In this document: piece by piece, positions 55,136 through 63,879 of the stretch
Position numbering within the stretch: the first letter of the stretch is position 1
How the letters are laid out: each line of letters starts with the position of its first letter
DNA from: Ottowia sp.
GTDB lineage: Bacteria; Pseudomonadota; Gammaproteobacteria; Burkholderiales; Burkholderiaceae_C
Assembly (NCBI RefSeq): GCF_016703145.1
Contig: NZ_JADJCO010000003.1
Span: forward strand, 1,805,790 to 1,869,789
DNA: 64,000 bases
Direction: 5' to 3'
Program-made: the position numbers and the translations under genes
Notes under the pieces: generated by a model
Databases searched by the model: none
Seen by the model: the letters and a program-made list of their open reading frames with translations, nothing else
Told to the model about the DNA's origin: nothing

Positions 55136-57259
55136 TCAGCGCAGCATGTCGTCCACGAACTCCGATGCAGGCTCGACGCTGCTCACCATCAACCGGTCGC
55201 GTGCCCGCGTGCAGGCCACGTACAGCAGGTGCCGTTCCGTGTTGTAGATCTCTTCCAGGTCGGCATCGTCCATCACGCTCTCGATGCGGGCCTGAAGCGG
55301 CAACACATCGTCATCGCAAGCCATGACGACCACAGCCCGGAACTCCAGCCCCTTGGCCAGGTGCATGGTGCACAAAGAGGCCTCGCCCGGGGCCGTTTCT
55401 ACATGCTCATCCAGCAAATGGTGGGGCAGGCCAGCCGCGTCCAGTGCCGCGCTGGCACGTTCCAGTTGCATCTCGGACCGCACGATCACACCAATTTCGT
55501 GGGCTGCGAAGCCATGGTTCAGAAGGCCTCGAATCCATTCGGCCACCCCGTTCCTCTCGGCTTCCTCATCGACGAACGACTCGATGAATGGTGCAGGCCC
55601 GTTGAACACCGACACCGTTCCTTTGCGCGTCTCGGTGTTGCCGTCCATGTCCGAAACCTCCGGCCCCAGCAACCGGTCGGCCTGCTGGCGAATCTGGTGT
55701 GAAGTCCGGTAGTTGATATTGAGCGTGCGAGACCGCCCGCGCACATCCACGCCCAGCGCTTTCCAAGAGAACGGCTGTTGAAAAATGCGTTGGCCCAAGT
55801 CACCTGCAAAAAACAGGCTGTTGGGGCCTATGGCTCCGGTGCCGTCGGGGGCCACTCCAGCCATGGCGGCTAGCATGCGCAGTTGACTCACACTCACGTC
55901 CTGCGCCTCGTCCACCACAACGTACTCGAACGGTGGGTGCTTGAGCCGTGAGAGCCTGCCCGCCAGCTCAGTGAACATGCGGGCCTGGGTCATCAGATAG
56001 GCCGAAGCCAGCCGAGTCTGTACGCCTTCAAACACCTGCCACAGCGCCTGGCGCTGCGCTTCGCTTAGCCGCGTCTTGCGGCCCAGTCGCTTCACGTCGC
56101 GGTAGGCGTCCCAGTTGGTCAACTGCCAGGCATCGACCACGTCGTTCCACTCGCCCAGTACAAAGTTCAGGGTAAAGCGGGTCAACAGCGCATCAGGCTG
56201 CTGGGCCTTCATGGCGTCCAGCGCCTCGCTCACAGCGGTGCGCACATCGCCCGCCGTTGCCATGCGTGGCTTGGGCTGGCTCTTGTCACGCAGCCGCTCC
56301 ATCAGCCGTCGCCCCATACCGGTCATGTCCACCACCTCAAGCCGTTCGGCCAGCCGGGGCTGGTGGCTGATGAGGCAGTTCATCTTGTTGCGCAAAGCGT
56401 TGGCTAAGGGCTCAGAAAACGTGGTCAGCCACACCCGGGCATCCGGGTTCAGGCGGGCCAGCGTGACGGCGCGGTGCAGCGCCACGATGGTCTTGCCCGT
56501 GCCGGCTGAGCCAGAAACACGCGCCGCGCCGTTGAAGTCGCGCGCCACAAATTGCTGTTGCGACGGGTGCAGAAAGATCGACCACTTTTCCCACGGGTAG
56601 TTGAGCGCCTGTTCCAGCTCTTCCAGGTCGTTCATCACGCGGAAGCGACGCTGCGCGTCAGGGTGGCTGAACGGGTCTATCGTCTGAGCAACCGTTGTCA
56701 CCTTTGGTTTGCCGCCTGTGGCCAGCTCCAACAGGGCTTCGGCCGCTTCGGCGGGCAGGTGTTCGGCCAGGGTCAACAGGCTGTCTTCGTCCGCCTGTTT
56801 CACATCGGCCAGCCATTCGAGCGGCACGCCGTAGGCCAGCATGTCGTCGTCGGTCAGACCCTTGAACAGCAAACGCTTGGTGCGGGCTGCCGGTGCAGGC
56901 GCCGGCACGCTGGTGACCTGCTCAACGACCCGTTCCCGAATCTCCACCCACTGGGCTGCGCCCGTGCTCGGGTGCGTCTCCAGCCGGCGCCGCTCGGCCC
57001 ACTGGTAGGCCTTGTCGTGGTGGTCCACAAAACAGAGCAGGAAGCTGTCCTCGGTCTTGTGCACGATCAGGCGCAGATCGCTGCCCACTCGCACCGACCA
57101 GAAATGCTTGTCCTTTGACCTGTCGATCCGGTGGAACTTCAGCCCTGGATTGGCCGGGTTCTGCTGTAGGTCAAATGCCGTAATCTTGATCGCCTTCTGT
57201 TCGTCGGCGGTCAGGCGGGAAAGACTGTCAGTGAAAGTGTCTGAGATTCGAAACTGCAT
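55136..57259 (-). CDS. UvrD/Rep-type helicase with an N-terminal RelE/ParE-like domain
   Basis: This 707-residue protein has two parts. Residues 1-90 look like a RelE/ParE toxin fold (MQFRISDTFTDSLSRLTADE, FHRIDRSKDKHFWSVRVGSD, then LRLIVHKTEDSFLLCFVDHH). Residues from 230 are a superfamily 1 helicase: Walker A in SGSAGTGKTIVALHRAV (249-257), DEAQD box YVVVDEAQDVSVSQLRMLAA, LNINYRTSHQIRQQADRLLG and the end MHLAKGLEFRAVVVMACDDD with YVACTRARDRLMVS. It is 50 bp after the nitrilase-like gene on the same strand, so they may be co-transcribed. Toxin activity of the N-terminal part is unproven. Confidence 0.85.
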   Translation of the reverse strand: MQFRISDTFTDSLSRLTADEQKAIKITAFDLQQNPANPGLKFHRIDRSKDKHFWSVRVGSDLRLIVHKTEDSFLLCFVDHHDKAYQWAERRRLETHPSTGAAQWVEIRERVVEQVTSVPAPAPAARTKRLLFKGLTDDDMLAYGVPLEWLADVKQADEDSLLTLAEHLPAEAAEALLELATGGKPKVTTVAQTIDPFSHPDAQRRFRVMNDLEELEQALNYPWEKWSIFLHPSQQQFVARDFNGAARVSGSAGTGKTIVALHRAVTLARLNPDARVWLTTFSEPLANALRNKMNCLISHQPRLAERLEVVDMTGMGRRLMERLRDKSQPKPRMATAGDVRTAVSEALDAMKAQQPDALLTRFTLNFVLGEWNDVVDAWQLTNWDAYRDVKRLGRKTRLSEAQRQALWQVFEGVQTRLASAYLMTQARMFTELAGRLSRLKHPPFEYVVVDEAQDVSVSQLRMLAAMAGVAPDGTGAIGPNSLFFAGDLGQRIFQQPFSWKALGVDVRGRSRTLNINYRTSHQIRQQADRLLGPEVSDMDGNTETRKGTVSVFNGPAPFIESFVDEEAERNGVAEWIRGLLNHGFAAHEIGVIVRSEMQLERASAALDAAGLPHHLLDEHVETAPGEASLCTMHLAKGLEFRAVVVMACDDDVLPLQARIESVMDDADLEEIYNTERHLLYVACTRARDRLMVSSVEPASEFVDDMLR

Positions 57260-57309
57260 AGTTTCTTGGAAATATGCGCACTAGGCGCGCGAGGCCATCG
57301 CGAATTTGT

Positions 57310-57940
57310 TCATGGACCTAGCGCTATGCGCGCCTTTAACTCGTTCATTGGAAACCCGGGCGGTGTCGGTTTGAAATCCTTCGAGTCCTTTTGAAGTCCG
57401 TAGCCTTTGCGTTGGTGTGTTCTCAGAGCTTTTAAATTGAGGTTCATCGTCAGAAAGGTCAAGTTGTCGCCGCCTTTGATTCGAAGTGGATTCATGCTTT
57501 CCGATTTTGAGGGGCTGACAACCCGAGAGTCACCAAATTTTGAATCGTTGACCTGAACCACATAGCAGTGCAAATCCCGCGCTGCCGACTCCACAATATT
57601 GGAAAAGTACGTGGTGTCGCGATTGAATTCGGATGCAACGATAAAGTCGACCTTACCTTTAAATATCGTACGGTCCTCGATAGAAGCGAGTTCAAAGCAG
57701 TTGTAAATCGCAAAGCTTGCACCTCGCCAACGAAAGAGGTGATAAGGGTCCTTCTTTGTTGGGACTTTGAACCCTTCATTGGTCAGGATGAATTCTTCGT
57801 GTGGAGAGTAGTAGCGCTTCACGCGGCGAACTGGAACGCATGTCCAGTGCCCCGTCCCTGTCTGGTAAGGGAGAGCCGCCAACACTTGGTTCAGTGCTGC
57901 TCCTTGTCCGTTGACGCAGTGTTCTAGTCCACACACCACA
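57310..57940 (-). pseudogene. Nitrilase-like protein, C-terminal part (split by IS1380 copy 2)
   Basis: This part holds residues after the IS break: GLEHCVNGQGAALNQVLAAL, RRVKRYYSPHEEF (candidate catalytic Lys), SFAIYNCFELASIEDR (candidate catalytic Cys) and the end FPMNELKARIALGP. With the 5' part at 59670-59968 and one copy of ACCACA removed it makes a continuous 307-residue carbon-nitrogen hydrolase domain. By itself it lacks a start. Confidence 0.85.
57935..57940. repeat. ACCACA target duplication, left copy
   Basis: ACCACA lies left of IS copy 2 and again at 59670-59675 on its right, a 6-bp target duplication matching the 6-bp AAGGTG of the outer pair. It marks a simple insertion. Confidence 0.85.
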
Positions 57941-59669
57941 CCTGAATCCGTGACCTCGCTCCTGGGTTTAGGGTAAATCCCCATAGAAATCAAGCACTTG
58001 GGCCACATCTTGAGTTCACCCAGCAGGTGAAGGAAGCGCAAATGGCTGAACCGGTGGAATTTGTTGTCAAGAAGTTGCCCTACGATTTGAGCAGCCATGG
58101 CGGTTTGGCCTTGGTTGGGCGCCTGTTCAAGCGCATCAACCTGCCCGCCATGATCGATCCCCAGTACCCCGTGCGCGGCGGCATCGCCAACAGCGACATC
58201 ATCAAGTGCTACCTGGCCCTGCTCACCCTGGGCAAGAACGACTTCGAGGCTGTTGAGGGCTTTCGCTCCCAGCGCTTTGCCCACCAGGCACTGGGCCTGC
58301 GTGCCGTGCCGTCCAGCGCCACACTGCGCCAGCGCTTTGACGCCATGGGCACCCAGTGGAGCGAGCTGGCCGATCAGATCAACCGCGCCGTGCTGGGCCT
58401 GCACATCAACGGCGCGCCCATCGACTTCGGCGCCCTGCCCACCGGCCACCTGCCGCTGGACATCGACACCTTCGTCATGGACCAGAGCGACACGGCCAAG
58501 GAAGGCGTGTCCTGGACCTACGCCGGGGTCGACGGCTACTGCCCCATCGCGCTGTACCTGGGCACGCGCGGCTACTGCCTGGAGCTGGACTTGCGTGCGG
58601 GCAGCCAGCACAGTGCCTGCGAGAGCGAATACAACATCGAGCGCGCGCTGGGCACGGCCTGCGCGGTGAGTAGCGCACCCTTGCTGCTGCGCGCGGACTC
58701 GGGCTTTTGCTCGCGGCACTTGATCACGCAGACGCTGGCGCAAGCGGCCCGGCTGGGCCGCCAGGTCGATCTGCTGATCAAGTGGAACCCGCGCAGTGCG
58801 CCGGTGGAGGCGATTGCCGCGCAGCGCTGCGCCGACACGAGCACCGCGTGGATGCAGCTTCGAGTGGGCAAGCGCGAATGCCTGTGGAGCGAAGCGCTGG
58901 ATGGCGGTGAGCTCAAAGCCGGATGCAACCGCGCGCTGCGACGCGTCTACCGCCTCACCGAGCGCACCATCGACAAAAAGGGCAACGCCTTGCTGCTGCC
59001 CGAGTACGTGCTCGAGGGCTGGACCACCACGCTGGGCCCAGAGGTCAGCGCAGAACAGGTGATTGCGCTGTACCGCGATCACGCCACACATGAGCAGTTC
59101 CATGCTGAGTTCAAGACCGACATGGACTTGAACCGTCTGCCCTCGGGCAAGTTCGCCACCAATCATCTGGTGTGTGCGCTGGCGGCGGTGGCGATGAATC
59201 TGCTGCGCATCGTGGGTCAGCACACGCTGCACGAGAGCGACAGCCCGCTCAGAAAGGCGGCGCTGCGCCGTCGCATCAAGACGGTGATGCAGGAGTTGAT
59301 GTACAAGGCCGCGCGCATCATCAGCCACGCCAGGCGCTGGGTGCTGGGGATATCGGGCAGCGACTCGGGTTTTGCGATGTTCGAGCGCGCCTTTGGGCGT
59401 ATGAAGGCGGCGTAGCGCCCAAGGCTGGCCAAAGGCGCGCTGGCAAGTTCACGGATCTCACAAAACGCAGGGTGCTGCGGAGGTAGGTGTTGGCCAGTGG
59501 TGGCCACTGGGCAACAAAACCCCTGAACCTGCGGCTGCGAACGTGTGCTCGCGCACGAGAAATCGCCCATCGGTTACCCCATCAGGTCGAAATCTACAGT
59601 GAATCCCTGATTGCCGCTTCAATTGCTGGTGCATTGGGGGTGAACTCAAATCGAGGTCACGGATTCAGG
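57941..59669 (+). mobile_element. IS1380-family insertion sequence, copy 2 (inside the nitrilase-like gene)
   Basis: 1729 bp with terminal repeats CCTGAATCCGTGACCTCG and complement, in the opposite orientation to copies 1 and 3. One extra G in a G-run near its right end separates it from copy 1. Its transposase is intact and its flanks carry ACCACA duplications. Confidence 0.95.
58042..59415 (+). CDS. IS1380-family transposase (copy 2, intact)
   Basis: 457 residues from ATG 58042; the protein looks identical to that of copy 1, with the same DDE residues (LPLDIDTFVMDQSD, LLLRADSGFCSRH, EQFHAEFKTDMDL). It is active in principle. Confidence 0.93.
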   Translation: MAEPVEFVVKKLPYDLSSHGGLALVGRLFKRINLPAMIDPQYPVRGGIANSDIIKCYLALLTLGKNDFEAVEGFRSQRFAHQALGLRAVPSSATLRQRFDAMGTQWSELADQINRAVLGLHINGAPIDFGALPTGHLPLDIDTFVMDQSDTAKEGVSWTYAGVDGYCPIALYLGTRGYCLELDLRAGSQHSACESEYNIERALGTACAVSSAPLLLRADSGFCSRHLITQTLAQAARLGRQVDLLIKWNPRSAPVEAIAAQRCADTSTAWMQLRVGKRECLWSEALDGGELKAGCNRALRRVYRLTERTIDKKGNALLLPEYVLEGWTTTLGPEVSAEQVIALYRDHATHEQFHAEFKTDMDLNRLPSGKFATNHLVCALAAVAMNLLRIVGQHTLHESDSPLRKAALRRRIKTVMQELMYKAARIISHARRWVLGISGSDSGFAMFERAFGRMKAA

Positions 59670-59675
59670 ACCACA
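59670..59675. repeat. ACCACA target duplication, right copy
   Basis: Right partner of 57935-57940. Excising the IS and one copy restores the nitrilase-like frame. Confidence 0.85.
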
Positions 59676-59968
59676 CCAATGTGGTGCTTTCGTGCCCAAG
59701 CAACCAACATTGATTCCCAAGCGTGGGGTACGCTAACTTCTGCAAATATCACGAGATCAATGCGGCGCTTACCTTTTTCTCGATAGCTAGAGATTTCATT
59801 CAGCAAATTCGTAAGTGGCTTGAGTCGCATGCCTCCAAGGTTGGGAATCCCAAGAAAGCTTTTCTCAATATCACCGAAATTCACTGGAACGTTGGCCAGC
59901 GCAATCTGAATATCGCTATGAAGATCCGGGGATTCTGCTCCTACCGAAAGGACCTCAAATTTAGCCAT
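59670..59968 (-). pseudogene. Nitrilase-like protein, N-terminal part
   Basis: Starts at ATG 59968, behind a perfect AGGAGG and 5 bp after the reverse transcriptase stop. It reads MAKFEVLSVGAESPDLHSDI and later RIDLVIFAEVSVPHAWESML, whose Glu (residue 77 of the rebuilt protein) would be the first member of the nitrilase Glu-Lys-Cys triad. The frame reaches HHIGVV and then enters the IS. The full protein with the 3' part has 307 residues, Glu77, Lys139 and Cys179. Nitrilase-like domains next to or fused with RTs mark DRT class 1 defence systems. Confidence 0.88.
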
Positions 59969-59973
59969 GAATT

Positions 59974-61923
59974 TCAATCCTCCTGTTCGGTAGTGACCAA
60001 CCACTCTAAACCAGTCACCTCACGTCGATTGATTATCTCAAAGATATGTGAAGCAACATTAAAAACTCTGGATTGATCAATGGAAATGTCACCGCTGTAT
60101 GCAAGAAGCATGCATTCATCGAAGTTCACAAATCTAGGTGAGTACTTCATTTTTCGCTTATCAGCTTTGACAGTTTTGTTGGGCGCCCGAGTACTCAACG
60201 GACCGGAGTAGTCGGTGTAATTGAGCAAGGGCCTGCGAACATAGTGATGTCTTAGCAGATTTGACCGACGCAGCGTTTCAGAATGAATTCCCTCAATCAG
60301 TTCCGAAAGACCAACATCGTCGGAGCACACTGCATCGGCCATCGCCAAAGATAATTCCAGGTGAGAAGTTAGGTCTTTGGCGATCTGCACTCTCACCTCA
60401 TCTTGATCGGCGCGAATTCGGGATATTTCGCTCTTGAGTTGCTTGTGAAACGCTCTCAGAGTGACTCGATCACCAGCGATCCCAAGAAGCGTAAATACAC
60501 GCTCCCAAAGATCGAAGAACTCGATGGCACTGCGCCCCTTAAAGAACTTCTGCAACCCCCTTGTAACTTTTTTATCGGGTGGGTCGTCAGTCAATAAATG
60601 AAGAATGGTTTGTCTAGCAAGGTGCTTGGCAAGTTCGTAACGATTTTCAGCAACCCCCTTCACACTCCGAAATTTGTTCGTAGACCCTTCGTACAGCAAT
60701 TCGTACGCGACGTCTTCCAGGGAGTTGTCCGCCTCTTCGACCGGAAGCAGCAAAAAGTCACTACCATTTTCTTCAAGCTTTTTTTGAAATTTCTCCAGGC
60801 CAGCGATAGAGTGTCGCGCATCAAAGTATTGAAGGATGCACTTCGATTGCTGCAGCCGCAATCCAGCACGGTTTCGAATATTGAATGCACCATCCTGGGT
60901 ATCTCTCAAAAGTCTAGGCTTGACTAGTAGCTGTTGGATAAATCCGCGCACCGGGTCTTCATCATTTGCCGCTGGATCTACTGGCAATGGAACGACCAAG
61001 AGGATGTCATCGACATAGCGGCCGTAGTATGCAGGTCGCACCACCCTGAGCACTTCCGCATCGAATTCCATCAAATACCAATTCGCAAGGACCAATGACG
61101 AGCAAAGTCCAATTGGTAGTCCGGGGACATCTGTATCGAGATCCTGGTGCGTTTGTTGCAGTAGCGATGCGATGCGTTGCTGATACGTATTTCCTATCTC
61201 TTCGATACAATCCAAGAGCGGGTGTTCGGATTTTTCAGACTCTTCTTCAGCCGATTCAATTTCTCCGCTGAGTGTAGACTTGATCTCATCAAAGTTTATA
61301 GAAACTCGATAAAAATACTCTTGGATATCCAAGCCAAGAATCGCTACATTGAGTTGGTCGTCTATGAGTAGTTGCTTCGCTTTCCGGATACCTGAGTCTC
61401 GCCAGCGCGCATATTGCTCGTGGTACTTGGCGAACAATGCGATGGAATCGTCGTCATCGTCGAGCAAATTGGTTGACAAACGCGATCCACAGCACTCGGG
61501 TCGTAGCATTGCGTCAAGCTTTACGCCCTCGACCATGATCCACAGCACCGCGATCAGATGGAGTTCGATCGGCCCATCAAAAAAATAGTTGACCCGTTCC
61601 ACTTCGATGGTGGGGCTGCTGGTCACATTCGTGATGTAGCGTCCTTTTTCCTCTTCGTTCGGTTCAGCGCCCGTTGGGCCAGGCTTCAGTTTCTTTGGAA
61701 CCAAGCGGTATCCAACACCTTTTAGCCAGCTTCGAAAAACGCGCTCCTTTGCTGGACGATCGGCGTTGACCACGCTGTGAACATGGGCCAACTTGGCATC
61801 AAAGGTCGGATCGCATTCAAATGCAGCCAAGCGTGCACGCAAGCGAAGATCGGTCTTGTCGTAGTAGACCAAGCTCTTCAATTTCCGGTAGGCAAGGTCG
61901 ACTTGGGCTTCACTTATTTGCAT
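59974..61923 (-). CDS. Reverse transcriptase of defence (DRT) type
   Basis: The 649-residue protein has RT motif A near residue 199 (VAILGLDIQEYFYRVS), motif B near 268 (GLPIGLCSSLVLANWYL) and the catalytic motif C YVDD near 303 (YYGRYVDDILLVV). The N- and C-terminal parts are long and helical, and unlike group II intron or retron RTs (no intron maturase or zinc finger, no msr/msd seen). The nitrilase-like gene follows at once, which points to the DRT class 1 (UG1/UG5/UG6) RTs. Codon use is AT-richer than the neighbours. Start ATG 61923 abuts the stop of the upstream R-M fragment. Confidence 0.82.
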   Translation of the reverse strand: MQISEAQVDLAYRKLKSLVYYDKTDLRLRARLAAFECDPTFDAKLAHVHSVVNADRPAKERVFRSWLKGVGYRLVPKKLKPGPTGAEPNEEEKGRYITNVTSSPTIEVERVNYFFDGPIELHLIAVLWIMVEGVKLDAMLRPECCGSRLSTNLLDDDDDSIALFAKYHEQYARWRDSGIRKAKQLLIDDQLNVAILGLDIQEYFYRVSINFDEIKSTLSGEIESAEEESEKSEHPLLDCIEEIGNTYQQRIASLLQQTHQDLDTDVPGLPIGLCSSLVLANWYLMEFDAEVLRVVRPAYYGRYVDDILLVVPLPVDPAANDEDPVRGFIQQLLVKPRLLRDTQDGAFNIRNRAGLRLQQSKCILQYFDARHSIAGLEKFQKKLEENGSDFLLLPVEEADNSLEDVAYELLYEGSTNKFRSVKGVAENRYELAKHLARQTILHLLTDDPPDKKVTRGLQKFFKGRSAIEFFDLWERVFTLLGIAGDRVTLRAFHKQLKSEISRIRADQDEVRVQIAKDLTSHLELSLAMADAVCSDDVGLSELIEGIHSETLRRSNLLRHHYVRRPLLNYTDYSGPLSTRAPNKTVKADKRKMKYSPRFVNFDECMLLAYSGDISIDQSRVFNVASHIFEIINRREVTGLEWLVTTEQED

Positions 61924-61924
61924 C

Positions 61925-62146
61925 TCATGCCACCTTGAACACCTTCATCACCTCATCCCCAAGATGATTAATGACCTTCACAGCAATTCTCCCCGACACC
62001 GGCTTACCGAACGGCCGTGAAGTGTCGCTGTTGAGCGATTCCCAAGCTTCGGCGTTGATCTCGGCCTTGAGGGTGGTCTTGAGGGATTTGTAGGGGTCGC
62101 TCGCGCCCAGGAAGTAGGCGTGGCGGACGAAGAAGCTTTCTTCGTT
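61925..62146 (-). pseudogene. C-terminal fragment of a probable restriction-modification protein
   Basis: About 73 residues ending GRIAVKVINHLGDEVMKVF, after EESFFVRHAYFLGASDPYKS and LKAEINAEAWESLNSDTSRP. This ending reminds me of a family of site-specific DNA methyltransferases or their companion restriction enzymes. The rest is cut off by IS1380 copy 3 at 62146. The stop is one base before the RT start, so the two genes were in one operon. Methylase versus nuclease is unsettled. Confidence 0.45.
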
Positions 62147-63873
62147 CCTGAATCCGTGACCTCGATTTGAGTTCACCCCCAATGCACCAGCAATTGAAGC
62201 GGCAATCAGGGATTCACTGTAGATTTCGACCTGATGGGGTAACCGATGGGCGATTTCTCGTGCGCGAGCACACGTTCGCAGCCGCAGGTTCAGGGTTTTG
62301 TTGCCCAGTGGCCACCACTGGCCAACACCTACCTCCGCAGCACCCTGCGTTTTGTGAGATCCGTGAACTTGCCAGCGCGCCTTTGGCCAGCCTTGGGCGC
62401 TACGCCGCCTTCATACGCCCAAAGGCGCGCTCGAACATCGCAAAACCCGAGTCGCTGCCCGATATCCCCAGCACCCAGCGCCTGGCGTGGCTGATGATGC
62501 GCGCGGCCTTGTACATCAACTCCTGCATCACCGTCTTGATGCGACGGCGCAGCGCCGCCTTTCTGAGCGGGCTGTCGCTCTCGTGCAGCGTGTGCTGACC
62601 CACGATGCGCAGCAGATTCATCGCCACCGCCGCCAGCGCACACACCAGATGATTGGTGGCGAACTTGCCCGAGGGCAGACGGTTCAAGTCCATGTCGGTC
62701 TTGAACTCAGCATGGAACTGCTCATGTGTGGCGTGATCGCGGTACAGCGCAATCACCTGTTCTGCGCTGACCTCTGGGCCCAGCGTGGTGGTCCAGCCCT
62801 CGAGCACGTACTCGGGCAGCAGCAAGGCGTTGCCCTTTTTGTCGATGGTGCGCTCGGTGAGGCGGTAGACGCGTCGCAGCGCGCGGTTGCATCCGGCTTT
62901 GAGCTCACCGCCATCCAGCGCTTCGCTCCACAGGCATTCGCGCTTGCCCACTCGAAGCTGCATCCACGCGGTGCTCGTGTCGGCGCAGCGCTGCGCGGCA
63001 ATCGCCTCCACCGGCGCACTGCGCGGGTTCCACTTGATCAGCAGATCGACCTGGCGGCCCAGCCGGGCCGCTTGCGCCAGCGTCTGCGTGATCAAGTGCC
63101 GCGAGCAAAGCCCGAGTCCGCGCGCAGCAGCAAGGGTGCGCTACTCACCGCGCAGGCCGTGCCCAGCGCGCGCTCGATGTTGTATTCGCTCTCGCAGGCA
63201 CTGTGCTGGCTGCCCGCACGCAAGTCCAGCTCCAGGCAGTAGCCGCGCGTGCCCAGGTACAGCGCGATGGGGCAGTAGCCGTCGACCCCGGCGTAGGTCC
63301 AGGACACGCCTTCCTTGGCCGTGTCGCTCTGGTCCATGACGAAGGTGTCGATGTCCAGCGGCAGGTGGCCGGTGGGCAGGGCGCCGAAGTCGATGGGCGC
63401 GCCGTTGATGTGCAGGCCCAGCACGGCGCGGTTGATCTGATCGGCCAGCTCGCTCCACTGGGTGCCCATGGCGTCAAAGCGCTGGCGCAGTGTGGCGCTG
63501 GACGGCACGGCACGCAGGCCCAGTGCCTGGTGGGCAAAGCGCTGGGAGCGAAAGCCCTCAACAGCCTCGAAGTCGTTCTTGCCCAGGGTGAGCAGGGCCA
63601 GGTAGCACTTGATGATGTCGCTGTTGGCGATGCCGCCGCGCACGGGGTACTGGGGATCGATCATGGCGGGCAGGTTGATGCGCTTGAACAGGCGCCCAAC
63701 CAAGGCCAAACCGCCATGGCTGCTCAAATCGTAGGGCAACTTCTTGACAACAAATTCCACCGGTTCAGCCATTTGCGCTTCCTTCACCTGCTGGGTGAAC
63801 TCAAGATGTGGCCCAAGTGCTTGATTTCTATGGGGATTTACCCTAAACCCAGGAGCGAGGTCACGGATTCAGG
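62147..63873 (-). mobile_element. IS1380-family insertion sequence, copy 3
   Basis: 1727 bp with the same terminal repeats and the same orientation as copy 1, one base shorter. Left flank (TTCGTT) is the R-M fragment, right flank (AAGGTG) is azoR. These flanks do not match each other, but the right one matches the left flank of copy 1. Confidence 0.93.
62400..63772 (-). pseudogene. IS1380-family transposase (copy 3, one-base frameshift)
   Basis: Same protein as copies 1 and 2 but a base is missing from a run of four A/T near 63107 (AGCAAAGCCC against AGCAAAAGCCC in copy 1), so the frame breaks at ADSGF, just after the second catalytic Asp. Two half-frames are left (62400-63095, 63092-63772). 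It would need a transposase from another copy, unless the missing base is a sequencing error. Confidence 0.9.
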
Positions 63874-63879
63874 AAGGTG
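63874..63879. repeat. AAGGTG target-site duplication, right copy
   Basis: Matches AAGGTG at 20455-20460. In the minus-strand azoR frame it encodes His-Leu at the break. Confidence 0.85.

Larger units (their letters stand above)
20461..63873. mobile_element. 43.4-kb composite-transposon-like region bounded by IS1380-family copies
   Basis: Two almost identical IS1380-family copies in the same orientation (20461-22188 and 62147-63873) bound a region carrying PHA, plasmid, recombinase and defence genes. The outer flanks share AAGGTG and both belong to azoR, whereas the inner flanks (GGAAGT at 22189, TTCGTT at 62141-62146) differ. That pattern fits movement as a unit between two IS copies better than integration of a circle bearing one IS copy, which would leave matching inner flanks. 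Confidence 0.75.

Noticed and set aside
59974..61923. Retron or group II intron RT
   Set aside because: No msr/msd-like inverted RNA, no intron maturase/HNH domain, and a nitrilase-like partner instead.
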